64,000 nucleotides of DNA, taken from assembly GCF_030463535.1 (NCBI RefSeq), contig NC_132897.1, forward strand, positions 840,609 through 904,608, written 5' to 3'. The DNA is from Salminus brasiliensis. Lineage: Eukaryota; Chordata; Actinopteri; Characiformes; Bryconidae. The position numbers and the translations under genes are program-made. Shown one piece after another: positions 33,491-46,400 of this stretch (position 1 is the stretch's first letter; every line of letters begins with the position of its first letter). The notes under the pieces are model-generated. The model was not told the origin of the DNA and searched no databases. It worked only from the letters and a program-made list of their open reading frames with translations.

Positions 33491-33871
33491 TCCATTCTTA
33501 CTTTATATTAGGTGTCTGATAGATGAGGGTACTGAAGTTCTGCCATGCGGGTGGTAATGTTACCATGGCTACACCGCTGTCAATCAACCATGAAGCCTGT
33601 GTGAACCCCCACACAGTCCTGATCAGGCAGTGAGGATGATTAATGATGGTTATTGATCACATGACACATCCTCAGGATCATTAGGATCCTGATTTAATAT
33701 AAGTTTTAATATTTACAGTCTTACTGACACCCCCTTAATTAATATTAATATTGTAGCACTTGGGGGTGGAGCTTCACAGAATCCTTTGAGGTTTTGGTTC
33801 TGTTCATTGCCTTTACATCAAAAAGGATTGCTGTCTCCACGTTTTCTGCATGCTGAAGGTTCTAAATAGAA
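33491..33871. other. Unique intronic sequence
   Basis: No repeat family or exon recognised. Confidence 0.5.
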
Positions 33872-34288
33872 TACACTGAATGGACAAAAGTATTGGGACA
33901 CTTTCATTTTTTTGCATTGCTGAGGATTTGATTGCATTTAGTAACAAGAGTGTTAGTAAGGTCAGGATGTTGGATGGATGATCACCACCCCACCTCATCA
34001 TCCTCAACTCATCCCCAAAAGTACTGGATGGAGCTCCACCACCATCATTCCAGAGAACACAGCTCTTCCACTGCTCCACAGCTCCTCAATGCTGGGGGGC
34101 TTTATACCCCTCTAGCCCACGCCTGGCATTATTAGACAGCATGGAGCCAATAGGGTCATAATGTTGATCTGCTCCAGAGAGTCCTATTTTATTCTTTGAA
34201 TCTGACACATCTGTGTCAGTAATGGGTGCAACTTAAAGTAGCTGAATGCATTCATTAGAAGGGGTGTCCACAAATATTTGGACACGTA
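33872..34288 (+). mobile_element. MITE copy with both ends, partly deleted
   Basis: Left end ATGGACAAAAGTATTGGGAC, then a jump to the internal TGCTGAGGATTTGATTGCAT, so ~100 bp near the left end are missing. Right end CCACAAATATTTGGACACG. It ends 98 bp before GALNT9 exon 2. Confidence 0.85.
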
Positions 34289-34386
34289 TTATGAAACATT
34301 TAAAAACTGATTAAGTTACTTCAACATTGCGCAGCTTCAGACTGACGGTACTACAGCCGTGAATTCTGTCCTTCTCTGTGTTTCAG

Positions 34387-34567
34387 GTTTGGCTAAGCCC
34401 ATGGGTTTGGTGGAGGGTCCGGGTGGGCTGGGTCAGGGAGGAGCAGCTGCCACGCTAGGGGAGGACAGCCGGGAAGCCGAAGGGAAATACGAGGAATACG
34501 GATACAATGCCCAGCTGAGTGACCGCATCTCACTGGACAGGAACATTCCGGACTACAGGCCCAAAAA
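34387..34567 (+). CDS. GALNT9: GALNT9 coding exon 2 (residues 80-139 plus two bases)
   Basis: Encodes the stem region of GALNT9 that leads into the catalytic domain. It follows acceptor CTGTGTTTCAG and begins with GT, completing Gly80 from exon 1. The translation runs LAKPMGLVEGPGGLGQGGAA, then KYEEYGYNAQLSDRISLDRN and IPDYRPK. The YGYN...LSD.ISLDR..PDYR segment is a conserved lead-in across this branch of the GALNT family. It ends at donor GTGAGT at 34568, leaving two bases of Lys140. The forward frame continues into the intron only to a TGA that overlaps the donor. Confidence 0.95.
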
Positions 34568-34656
34568 GTGAGTCCTGCTATTTCAGACACTGACCTCGGA
34601 GGAATGGGCAGCACTAGAAGTAATGCGTCCGGGAGAGAAAGAGTGTGTCAGGGAGT

Positions 34657-34681
34657 ACACACACACACACACACACACACT
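34657..34681. repeat. (AC)n microsatellite
   Basis: About 12 AC dinucleotides 90 bp after the exon 2 donor. Confidence 0.9.
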
Positions 34682-34767
34682 TAATCTCTCTGACCTAATC
34701 TGAGTTATTCAGTATTCCCTATGAATTGGTCAGTATCTACTATGAGGTATTTAGTATTCACTATAAA

Positions 34768-34773
34768 TTATTC

Positions 34774-34808
<35 letters not shown>

Positions 34809-34810
34809 CA
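34768..34810. repeat. (ATT)n trinucleotide repeat
   Basis: About 13 ATT units. AT-rich sequence with AAATAATAAATA phrases follows to about 35040. Confidence 0.95.
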
Positions 34811-35160
34811 TTTATTACTAGTAGTATTTTGCCATTATATTAGATTATATTAATATCAGCAACATAAAAACATAATGGAGTAGACAATAAATAATAAATA
34901 ATAAGTAAGTAAAGAAACAACAAAACAAACAAAGATCATACTAACTGTAAGAAAATGGGTCTCAACATTTAATAAATAAGTGAGTAAATAAATACAATAA
35001 ATAAATAAATAATAATGAATACACAAATAAATAATTAGAGGCTAATATTGAAGGAGAGCAGCTCAGACAGATTTTGAGAGCGATGCTGGAGCTTTTCACT
35101 GCAGTTCCTTTCACAGTAGAGCTCCACCCTGCTCAGACCCAGAGGAAATCATGATTCACG

Positions 35161-35209
<49 letters not shown>

Positions 35210-35212
35210 CAT
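35161..35212. repeat. (GT)n microsatellite
   Basis: GT dinucleotides interrupted by one TATA. Confidence 0.95.
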
Positions 35213-35384
35213 GTGTGATTGTGTGTGAGTGTGTGTTGGTGTGTACGCTGGCAGTAACGCTTGTATCCCAGATAAGCACGATTGTTCATGCCTCTGTAAA
35301 CAGACATATGCTTCCCAAGATATCACATCTTCATTCCAGCCGCTCCGATCAGAGCATGCAGCTGCTCATGGACTGCTGTTATAC

Positions 35385-36195
35385 ACTTAGTTATATAATG
35401 AGTTATATACAGACTTGTTTACAGAGTTATACAGGTATACACTGAGTTATACACTGATTCATACACTGAGCTATACACAGATTATATACTGAGTTACATA
35501 CAGACTTGCTTACATTGTTATACAGCTATACACTGTGTTATACACTGAGTCATACACTGAGCTATACACAGATTATATACTGAGTTATATACAGACTTGC
35601 TTATAGTGTTTTACAGCTATACACTGTGTTATACATTGAGTCATACACTGAGCTATACACAGACCTATATACTGAGTTACATACAGACTTGCTTACATTG
35701 TTATACAGCTATACACTGTGTTATACACTGAGTCATACACTGAGCTATACACAGATTATATACTGAGTTATATACAGACTTGCTTATAGTGTTTTACAGC
35801 TATACACTGTGTTATACATTGAGTCATACACTGAGCTATACACAGACCTATATACTGAGTTACATACAGATTTGCTTACATTGTTATACAGCTATACACT
35901 GTGTTATACATTGAGTCATACACAATTATGTACAGTGTTATACAGCTATACACTGTTATACACAGTTATACACAATGTTATATACTGAGTTGAGTTATAT
36001 GTGGAGTTGTACACAGTTAAACACAGTTGTACACAATTGTATACATAGAGTTATGTACAGTGTTATGCATTGAGTTATACAGTGTTATACAGGGAGCTAT
36101 ATATATATTGTTGTACACAGTTATACACAGTGTAATATACAGTTATACGCAGCATCTTATACAATGTTATATACAGTTATGAACAGTGTTATACA
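35385..36195. repeat. ~91-bp minisatellite built from ATACACTGAGTTAT phrases
   Basis: The marker ACAGACTTGCTTA recurs at about 35410, 35500, 35591, 35683, 35773 and 35865, giving a 90-92 bp period. Alternate units differ (ACATTGTTATAC versus ATAGTGTTTTAC), so the higher-order unit is a ~182-bp dimer. After 35900 it decays to short TTATACACAG repeats. Confidence 0.9.
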
Positions 36196-37514
36196 TGGTG
36201 TTATACACAGAAGAGAGGAGAGTAGTAGAGCTGAACCCAGCAAGGGGAAGCGAGGCTCCAGGTTAGCTAATATCAGCTGCGAGCTGATAGGGTTAATTCA
36301 GCAGGTGTCTAAAGACAAATCCTCTTTCATGTCCCAATCAACCTGCTGATCGTCTGACCCTGCTGAAAGCCAGGTGTGTGTGTGAACGTGTGAGTGTGTG
36401 TAATTGCTGTGTAATTGAGGAGTCATTGTGTAAAGGTCTTTGATGCCTGGAAGGATCAGGATAATGAAGGCCATTTCTCTTTGATATATAACCCTCCTGA
36501 CCAGCAAGGCCTGACCGAATGAGATGCCAACCAGCCTTCGTTTGTTTCATCCAACATGCCAGGTTTACACTCCTGTTACCTTCAATAAGAAGAAAAAACG
36601 TAGAAATGAACCTGGTGCATTATTACATTAAACTACCATTAAATTAATATTCAGTTTAATTCATTAATTCAGCTTAATTCATTTCATTTTAATCAATATT
36701 TAATGTAATCAACATTTTACTCCTTACAGATCAAAATGTACTTATAACAATTCACTTATTTTCCATTTATAAAAGTTTATTTTCTGTACGTTGGCAAAAC
36801 ATGTTTACATCTACACAATTATTTTATCTATGTGTATTTGTTTTTATTATTTTTTCCCCATAGTTATAAATAATAAAAATTTTTTTTTATGAAAATGTAA
36901 ATAAATAAAATTATTAAATACAATTATTTTTAATTTTTTTATTTTATCACAGGGGCAAGTTGACCAGCTAATTTGAAATCACACTAAATTATTAGTAAAT
37001 AATTAGTAAATAAGTGAAAATTAAATATATATATATATGTAAAAGAAAATGATTACAGCCTGAAAGTACAGGAAAACAAATCAGTGTTGTTCTTAATTAC
37101 ATATTTGCAGCTTTTGTAGCCTTTATTTTCTCTATCCGATCAAATTGACCCAAACTGTATATGTATATAATAAACATGCATCAACGAATCCTTTTCTATT
37201 TTTTTGTACTAATTAAGCCCAGAATAAAAGGTTTCATACTCCAGGAATTATTTTAAATATTTTTCTGTGTTTTTAAACTTTAAAATGTGTCAAACTGACC
37301 TCAAACATAACAGTTAACTGTAAGGTTGTAGGTGTCTGCCTCGTTCACACAGTATACTGTATGGACTGTATACTGTCCATTAGATAGGTTAAGGTCCCGT
37401 CTCTCTGATGCCTTCAGCAGACTACTCTGGCCGGCCCTCATTCAGAGACCTGTGGATAAACTGACCAGCAGCAAACAGACAGAAGAAGGAGCAGAGTGTG
37501 GCTCTGGTTCCCCT
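36196..37514. other. Intronic sequence, AT-rich from 36600
   Basis: 36200-36590 is unique and moderately GC-rich. 36590-37320 is AT-rich with long A and T runs. No exon recognised. Confidence 0.5.
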
Positions 37515-37690
37515 TAGCTGAAACATTAAAACCACCTGTCTATATGGTGTAGGTCCACCTCATGCCCCCAAAATAGCTCTGACCTGTCATGGCATGGACT
37601 CCACAAGATCTCTGAAGGTGTCCTGCTGTGGTATCTGGGCATCTTCAGATGTTACAGCAGATCCTTTAAGACCTGTAAGTTGTGAGTCAA
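37515..37690. mobile_element. Fragment of a common fish DNA element
   Basis: GAAACATTAAAACCACCTGT is followed by GGCATGGACTCCACAAGATC, CTGAAGGTGTCCTGCTG and CAGCAGATCCTTTAAG. I recall this order from a widespread teleost repeat, but I do not assign a family name. The right part is truncated. Confidence 0.7.
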
Positions 37691-37694
37691 TAAG

Positions 37695-38865
37695 CCTAGA
37701 TGATTAGTATATATGATCTATACAGTCATTGTGGGAGAAGCTAAACAGCTGACTGTATATATGATTAATATATATAATCTATACAGTTACTGGGGAGGAG
37801 CTGAACCTCTGACTGTATATATGATTAATATGTATGATCTATACAGTCATTGGGGAGGTGCTGAACTGCTGACTGTATATATGATTAGTATATATGATCT
37901 ATACAGTCATTGTGGGAGAAGCTAAACAGCTGACTGTATATATAGTTAATATATATAATCTATACAGTTACTGGGGAGGAGCTGAACCTCTGACTGTATA
38001 TATGATTAGTATATATGATCTATACAGTCATTGTGGGAGAAGCTAAACAGCTGACTGTATATATGATTAATATATATAATCTATACAGTTACTGGGGAGG
38101 AGCTGAACCTCTGACTGTATATATGATTAATATGTATGATCTATACAGTCATTGGGGAGGTGCTGAACTGCTGACTGTATATATGATTAGTATATATGAT
38201 CTATACAGTCATTGTGGGAGAAGCTAAACAGCTGACTGTATATATAGTTAATATATATAATCTATACAGTTACTGGGGAGGAGCTGAACCTCTGACTGTA
38301 TATATGATTAGTATATATGATCTATACAGTCATTGAGGAGAAGCTGAACCTCTGACTGTATATATGATTAATATGTATGATCTATGCAGTCATTGAGGAA
38401 AAGCTGAACCTCTGACTGTATACAGGATTAATATATATGATCTATTATATTATATATTTATTGGGGTTGGAGCTGACCCACTGACTGTATGTATGACTAA
38501 TATATACGATCTATACAGTTATTGGGGGAGGAGTTGACCCACTGATTCTGTATTTGTTATATATTATATATTTATTGGGGTTGGAGCTGACCCACTGACT
38601 GTATATATGACTAATATATATGATCTATACAGTCATTGGGGGAGGAGTTGACCCACTGATTCTGTATTTGTTATATATTATATATTTATTGGGGTTGGAG
38701 CTGACCCACTGACTGTATATATGATTAGTATATATAAACTATACAGTTACTGGGGAGAAACTGAACCTCTGACTATATGTAGGATTAATATTTATGATCT
38801 ATACTGTCATTGGGGGAGGAGGTGACCCTCTGATTCTGTATTTGTGATATATACGGCCACTCGAA
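37695..38865. repeat. ~60-bp minisatellite with 302-bp higher-order unit
   Basis: Units contain TATGATCTATACAGTCATTG, GAGAAGCTAAACAGCTGAC and TGTATATATGATTAATAT. Segments from 37713 and 38015 are identical over at least 213 bp, giving a 302-bp five-unit higher-order repeat. Right-hand units (38440-38840) are longer and diverged. Confidence 0.95.
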
Positions 38866-39841
38866 ACACAATACACTGCTTTTAGGTGGAACGCATCTTT
38901 CTTTGTGGGTAAATTCCAGCAAATAAAGCATGAATTGTTGTTAGTAATGGTTTGACAGCCCTCCTGTTTTATATAGATATCCTCAGTTTAGTTCAGAACT
39001 CATGACCTCCAGCTTCTCTGCCCTCGGTCATGCGCTAATACATATTTGCGCAGCTTTTATATGAAAACGCACATTGCATATAAATCAGAGGCTGCAGTAC
39101 GGGCTCTTCTGTTGGTGGAGCTGAAGGGGAATCGGCAGGAGGGGGAATAATAGCATCACGCTGAGCTGGCGCAAAAAAACCCATCGCATTAAAGCCCCTA
39201 TCAATCAAACACCTCTTTGGCTGCTTTGTTTGCTGAAACTGTACGCTGTTAAGGGAGAGTTATAAAACGCCTTTGAATGACATTTCGCTGTAACCGGGAT
39301 CATTTCTTATTGCTTTAGGCAGCGGCACAAAGGAGGCCTGGCTGGGACAGCGTGGGTTTATTTCATAAAAGGAAAACTGCAGCAGAAATGACAACAGGAC
39401 TCATTCTCATCCTCTTCCCGCACATTTGATGACAGCTTTTCTTTTATTATATGCGATATATATCATAAAACGAACAGCAGTGCTACATTTTACAGCCCCG
39501 AGTACACAAACAGACGCCAGCTTAACACTTTACACGGCTAATCTGTGTTTTAGGGGACAGAATTTAGAGGTTAATTAAGATCTTGTTGGTTCAGTAAAGT
39601 CTGAATTAGATATTTCTAAAATATTTATTCATTAAGCATCAAGCTTAATTTACTTATATATTGTTATATATCTGTTCTTCTTCCATTTTCTCACCATAGC
39701 AACCACTTAGCAACACCACAGCATCCACAGACCAACCATTAGGCAACACCATAGCATCCACCTATTTAACACACCCTTTTGACCACAGCCAAGGAACTGC
39801 CTGGATGTGGAAACCTTTTAAGCTGTGCAACCATTCTTTCC
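38866..39841. other. Repeat-poor island in intron 2
   Basis: About 975 bp with no tandem array. 38990-39350 carries TTTGCGCAG, TGCATATAAATCAG and CTATCAATCAAACACC motifs reminiscent of developmental enhancers. A short TAGCAACCAC stretch is at about 39697-39760. Candidate conserved non-coding element by appearance only. Confidence 0.4.
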
Positions 39842-40315
39842 TACACTATATCGACAAAAGTATTGGGACGCCTGCTCATTCACTGTTTCTTCTGAAATCA
39901 AGGGTTAAAAAGAGCTGATCCTGCTTCTGTTGGAGTAACTGTCTCTACTGTCCAGAGAAAAAGGCTTACTACTAGATTTTGGAGGAGGAGCATTGCTGTG
40001 AGGATTTAATTGATTGCGTTCAGCGACAAGAGCATTAGTGAGGTCAGGATGTTGGATGGATGATCACCACCCCACCTCTTCATCCCCAACTCCCCAACTC
40101 ATTTCAAAAATACTGGATGGAGCTCCTCCACCATCATTCCAGAGAACCCACTGCTCCACAGCTCATTGCTGGGGGTCTTTATATCCCACTAGCCCACACC
40201 TGGCATTAGACTTCGCTACACATGCTAGACCAGCTGCGTTTGTGTCAGCAGTGAGAGCAACTCGAAGTAGCTGAATGCATTCATTAGTAGGGGTGTCCAC
40301 AAACATTTGGACATA
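39842..40315 (+). mobile_element. Most complete MITE copy, ~474 bp
   Basis: Left end CTACACTATATCGACAAAAG and right end CCACAAACATTTGGACATAA form imperfect terminal inverted repeats. It contains the full internal order: AGCTGATCCTGCTTCTGTTG, GGAGGAGCATTGCTGTGAGG, GTGAGGTCAGGATGTTGGAT, GCCCACACCTGGCATTAG and AGTAGCTGAATGCATTCATT. No open frame for a transposase; Tc1/mariner-like by its ends. Confidence 0.85.
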
Positions 40316-40555
40316 AATAGATAGATAGGAAATTTATATGAAGTATATTGTAGTTTATTAAGATGTTTACATTATTGGAGCTCTGTTATGTAAACTCACT
40401 GCTAGTTTTATTATTAGTTGTAATAAGGCCCAGTAACGTTGTTACCACCCTGTTATGAAGATTATTGAGCATGGATTAATAAGGAAATGTAACTGTTGAT
40501 CATGTGTGATTGACAGCAGTTTGATTCATATGGGTTCTAGATAGTGACTAATACA
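40316..40555. other. Unique spacer between opposed MITE pieces
   Basis: No feature recognised. Confidence 0.5.
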
Positions 40556-40602
40556 ACAATGAATGAGCAGGTGTCCCAATACTTTTGTCGACATAGTGTA
40601 TT
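40556..40602 (-). mobile_element. MITE terminus, minus orientation
   Basis: GAGCAGGTGTCCCAATACTT followed by TTGTCGACATAGTGTA. It carries the same TCGACA variant as the left end of 39842-40315, so the two may have been one larger inverted structure. Confidence 0.8.
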
Positions 40603-40800
40603 TATTAACTGCACTCTTTAATGGTTCTATAATAAATGCAGTGGTTCTATAAAGAACTATGACAACTCCATTTGGATGCTTATCTGGTTAAAGGGTTCCT
40701 CACAATGAAAGAAACCCCTTCATAGGTTATAAGGTTAGGTTATTAAACCTTTCAAAATGGTTCTAGATAACACCAAAAACTGTTCCACTACTACTATAAG
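40603..40800. repeat. GGTTCTATAAAGAAC dispersed repeat
   Basis: Contains AATGGTTCTATAATAAATGC, TGGTTCTATAAAGAAC and AAAGGGTTCCTC. Related to 25550-25720 and 54250-54365. Confidence 0.6.
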
Positions 40801-41629
40801 TAGATATATAATTTATATGAATTAAATGGGTTAAAATGTTTTTCCTTTTTATTTGACCTAGTTTTGATATTTGTGGCCTAATCTGGACACCAAGCTCTAA
40901 CAGTCCCGGTTCTCTAGGGTTCTGACTCAACCCATTACACAGTTCTGATGATATACCATCGTATCGGCCACACTACGTTTTGTTTTCCAACTTTAACCAC
41001 TTCATTACTGCCTACAGGAACACAAAGCAGCTGATCTGACACACACACACACACACACACACAGATTATGAGAATGCTGTTGATGTGAGGGCACACCGGA
41101 GTGGCATGCTGAGTTCCATCTGCCCACCCAGAGGAGAGAGAGAGAGCGAGAGAGGGAGATAAGGTGTGATGGAGCAAGAGAAAGACAGAGATTGTGAGGG
41201 TGTGAGTCACACTGAGGTGTGTGTATATTGTGATGGCATAATCCATCTGTTTATGTGTGTGTGTGTCTGTGTGTGTGTGTGTGTGTAAATGTGGCAGTTC
41301 TGAGTGTTATATCAGCTGTTACACACACTCGCTATCAGAGAGAGATTTACACACACTTTAACAGGGGAAAACACACAAACTACTGGCTGTTATTAGTCAG
41401 CCATCAGTGTTAGTTTGGTGTGTGTGTGTGAGTGTGTGTGTGTGTGTGTCAGAAGAATCAGTCGACAGTCGGCTGAAAGGCTCCCGCAGCTGAGAATATC
41501 AGTGTTTCCTCTCAGAATCAGCCTCTTCCCCGGATTCAGTCCATCAGACGGGACATGGCTGGTCTTCTTTAGTTTCAGTACTGGGGAGAGGGGTGGTTCT
41601 CCGGCCCCTTTAGAACTTTATATAATACC
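40801..41629. other. Unique intronic sequence with CA/GT microsatellites
   Basis: (CA)n at about 41039-41062 and (GT)n at about 41253-41286 and 41417-41449, plus a GA tract near 41133-41160. No exon recognised. Confidence 0.6.
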
Positions 41630-42690
41630 TCACACCACACCTTACTTTGAGTCCTGGGAACATAGGACACTGGGAATAAAGTACCCTGCAAGGAGAGGAT
41701 TCTGGGAATGTGGGGACATTGAAAAATGTAGTTGAGTCCATGTAAACATAGGACATTTGGGTCATTGGACCATGGAAGCATAAGGTATTGGGAATATAGG
41801 CATTGAGCATTGAGAACATAGTACCCTGGGAATACGGACCCTGTAAAAAGGGGCCTTGGAATATGGGCCCATGAAACATTAGACCATGGAAACATCGGAC
41901 CCTGGGAACATAGGACATGGAGAACATAGGACCATGGGAATGTAGTCCCATGGACAAATATGAAATTGGGAATATTAGACCATGGGAACATATGACATTT
42001 GGATCATTGGACCATGTAAGCATAGGGTATTGGGAATATAGGCATTGAGCATTGAGAACATAGTACCCTGTAAAAAAAGAACCCTAAAAAAGGGGCCTGG
42101 AAATATAGACCCATGAAACATTAGACCATGGGCACATAGGACCATGAGAATATTGGGTTTTGGAAACAAAGGGCCCTTGGAACATAGGACATGGAGAACA
42201 TAGGACCATGGGAATATAAGCATTGAGAATACAGTACCCTGAGAATAAAGGAGCCTGTGGAAATAGGACCCTGGGAATGTAAAATATTGCATTGGGAACA
42301 TTAGACCATGGGAACATAGGTCATTGTACCCTGGAAAAATAGGGCTGTAGACTATAACTCATGGGGACATAGACCTGTGGAAACATACTGTAGGTCCATG
42401 GGAATGTAGGACATTGGGAATATAGTATCCTAGGACATTGAAAACATAGGATTCTAGAGACAAATGTCCCGAGAACATAGGGCCTTGGTAATATAGTACC
42501 CTGGGAATATAGGCCCAAGCAAACATAGGACGATGTGAATGCTGAACACTGGGAAAACTGGGCCCTGGGATCATGCAGTACTCTTGTAATTGTGAATATA
42601 GATCACTGGGAACACCGGGACCCGGGGCCCAGAGAACATAGGACCATGAGGACATAGCAACTGGAAATATAGGATCTTGGGCACTGGGGT
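41630..42690. repeat. Degenerate GGGAACATAGGACCAT minisatellite
   Basis: Short units of about 14-20 bp (GGGAATATAGG, GGACATTGG, CCATGGGAACATAGGACC). A longer block beginning TCATTGGACCATG at about 41761 recurs at about 42003, so ~241-bp duplication overlies the short period. Minus-strand frames rich in FPWSY-type residues are artefacts. Confidence 0.9.
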
Positions 42691-43455
42691 TATACAGGCT
42701 GTTAAAAACACAAGACCAGAACCAGACCAGATCATTTCTGGAAGCAATGACTGGTCATAACAAGGAGAATGAGCATGAATAAATTACACCCCCTCCCCCC
42801 CTCTCTCATTACAGCACTGCTGATATGGTATTATTATTGTTATGAATGCATGAGTGCGGTTATGAATTACTGTTCCACAGACAGTCACTACAGTTTTTAT
42901 ATAATCATATATAAATGTGGCATTTTTAGAGCCAGGGATGAAGAGCTCTTTGTACATCAAACTACACCAGCAGGAGGAATATAAAAGATGTTATTCCATC
43001 TGGAATTGCATATTAAATCAGAAATCCGCTGTGTACGTTCTGTATAACCCCAGAAACATAAACATCCACCCTCTTCACTGCAGCTGGAGAACTGCAGAAC
43101 CACACTGTGCTGTATTTTATTATATTATATTATATTATATTGTATTGTATTATATGTAAGAAAAATAAATAATGCCTCATTCATTTTGATCTGGGCGTTT
43201 TAAGTGTATAGAAGGAAAATGTGGTCTTTACAATGTCCTTATAACTAAAAATAAATAACCATTGGTCTAATATACAGTTTTTCTAAACAAAATAATTACT
43301 AATCAAATTAAAGTGTGTTTAAAGTGCAGCTTTCTGCTTTCTTGATTTTTTTGGTAACAAAAAAGTAAAAGATAACCAGATAAACCACCTCCAAAAACAC
43401 CAGACCAGCATATATCCTGGTATACTGGTATTCTTGTATTCACACTGGTCTAAGC
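42691..43455. other. Unique intronic sequence
   Basis: An ATTATAT-type tract is at about 43115-43155. No exon recognised. Confidence 0.55.
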
Positions 43456-43459
43456 GGGT

Positions 43460-46400
43460 TTTTATCAACTAACATGCTAACCTCAAACTACTGAGGTAAA
43501 ACTGAGGTAAACAGGAACTAACATGCTAACCACAAACTACTGAGGTAAATCTGAGGTAAACAGGAACTAACATGCTAACCACAAACTACTGAGGTAAAAC
43601 TGAGGTAAACAGGAACTAACATGCTAACCACAAACTACTGAGGTAAAACTGAGGTAAACAGGAACTTACATGCTAACCACAAACTACTGAGGTAAAACTG
43701 AGGTAAACAGGAACTAACATGCTAACCACAAACTACTGAGGTAAAACTGAGGTAAACAGGAACTTACATGCTAACCACAAACTACTGAGGTAAAACTGAG
43801 GTAAACAGGAACTAACATGCTAACCACAAACTACTGAGGTAAAACTGAGGTAAACAGGAACTTACATGCTAACCACAAACTACTGAGGTAAAACTGAGGT
43901 AAACAGGAACTAACATGCTAACCACAAACTACTGAGGTAAAACTGAGGTAAACAGGAACTAACATGCTAACCACAAACTACTGAGGTAAAACTGAGGTAA
44001 ACAGGAACTTACATGCTAACCACAAACTACTGAGGTAAAACTGAGGTAAACAGGAACTAACATGCTAACCACAAACTACTGAGGTAAAACTGAGGTAAAC
44101 AGGAACTTACATGCTAACCACAAACTACTGAGGTAAAACTGAGGTAAACAGGAACTAACATGCTAACCACAAACTACTGAGGTAAAACTGAGGTAAACAG
44201 GAACTAACATGCTAACCACAAACTACTGAGGTAAAACTGAGGTAAACAGGAACTAACATGCTAACCACAAACTACTGAGGTAAAACTGAGGTAAACAGGA
44301 ACTAACATGCTAACCACAAACTACTGAGGTAAACAGGAACTAACATGCTAACCTCAAACTACTGAGGTACAAACTACTAAGGTAAACAGGAACTAACATG
44401 CTAACCTCAAACTACTGAGGTAAACAGGAACTAACATGCTAACAACAAGCTACTGAGGTACAAGCTACTGAGGTAAACAGGAACTAACATGCTAACCACA
44501 AGCTACTGAGGTACAAGCTACTGAGGTAAACAGGAACTAACATGCTAACCACAAGCTACTGAGGTAAAACTGAGGTAAACAGGAACTTACATGCTAACCA
44601 CAAGCTACTGAGGTAAAACTGAGGTAAACAGGAACTAACATGCTAACCACAAGCTACTGAGGTACAAGCTACTGAGGTAAACAGGAACTAACATGCTAAC
44701 CACAAGCTACTGAGGTACAAGCTACTGAGGTAAACGGGAACTAACATGCCAACCACAAGCTACTGAGGTACAAACTACTGAGGTAAACAGGAACTAACAT
44801 GCTAACCACAAGCTACTGAGGTACAAGCTACTGAGGTAAACATCAACTAACATGCTAACCACAAGCTACTGAGGTACAAGCTACTGAGGTAAACAGGAAC
44901 TAACATGCTAACCACAAGCTACTGAGGTACAAGCTACTGAGGTAAACCGGAACTAACATGCTAACCTCAAGCTACTGAGGTACAAGCTACTGAGGTAAAC
45001 ATCAACTAACATGCTAACCACAAGCTACTGAGGTAAACAGGAAATAACATGCTAACCTCAAACTACTGAGGTAAACAGGAACTAACATGCTAACCTCAAG
45101 CTACTGAGGTAAAACTGAGGTAAACAGGAACTAACATGCTAACCTCAAACTACTGAGGTAAACAGGAACTAACATGCTAACCTCAAGCTACTGAGGTAAA
45201 ACTGAGGTAAACAGGAACTAACATGCTAACCACAAACTACTGAGGTACAAACTACTGAGGTAAACAGGAACTAACATGCTAACCACAAACTACTGAGGTA
45301 AAACTGAGGTAAACAGGAACTAACATGCTAACCACAAACTACTGAGGTAAAACTGAGGTAAACAGGAACTAACATGCTAACCACAAACTACTGAGGTAAA
45401 CAGGAACTAACATGCTAACCTCAAACTACTGAGGTACAAACTACTAAGGTAAACAGGAACTAACATGCTAACCTCAAACTACTGAGGTAAACAGGAACTA
45501 ACATGCTAACCACAAGCTACTGAGGTACAAGCTACTGAGGTAAACAGGAACTAACATGCTAACCACAAGCTACTGAGGTACAAGCTACTGAGGTAAACAG
45601 GAACTAACATGCTAACCACAAGCTACTGAGGTAAAACTGAGGTAAACAGGAACTAACATGCTAACCACAAGCTACTGAGGTAAAACTGAGGTAAACAGGA
45701 ACTTACATGCTAACCACAAGCTACTGAGGTACAAGCTACTGAGGTAAACAGGAACTAACATGCTAACCACAAGCTACTGAGGTACAAGCTACTGAGGTAA
45801 ACGGGAACTAACATGCTAACCACAAGCTACTGAGGTACAAACTACTGAGGTAAACAGGAACTAACATGCTAACCACAAGCTACTGAGGTACAAGCTACTG
45901 AGGTAAACATCAACTAACATGCTAACCACAAGCTACTGAGGTACAAGCTACTGAGGTAAACAGGAACTAACATGCTAACCACAAGCTACTGAGGTACAAG
46001 CTACTGAGGTAAACCGGAACTAACATGCTAACCTCAAGCTACTGAGGTACAAGCTACTGAGGTAAACATCAACTAACATGCTAACCACAAGCTACTGAGG
46101 TAAACAGGAAATAACATGCTAACCTCAAACTACTGAGGTAAACAGGAACTAACATGCTAACCTCAAACTACTGAGGTAAACAGGAACTAACATGCTAACC
46201 TCAAACTACTGAGGTAAACAGGAACTAACATGCTAACCTCAAACTACTGAGGTAAACAGGAACTAACATGCTAACCACAAGCTACTGAGGTACAAACTAC
46301 TGAGGTAAACAGGAACTAACATGCTAACCACAAGCTACTGAGGTACAAGCTACTGAGGTAAACATCAACTAACATGCTAACCACAAGCTACTGAGGTACA

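Larger units (their letters stand above)
20010..34386 (+). other. GALNT9: GALNT9 intron 1 (14,377 bp)
   Basis: Bounded by GTGAGT at 20010 and by CTGTGTTTCAG ending at 34386. Phase 1. It holds several MITE copies in both orientations, two SINEs, a 41-bp array, a trinucleotide tract and a 75-bp array. No internal exon is recognised. Confidence 0.9.

Noticed and set aside
41575..42655. Minus-strand frames with FPWSY/MFPWS repeats
   Set aside because: Translation of a short-period minisatellite inside intron 2.
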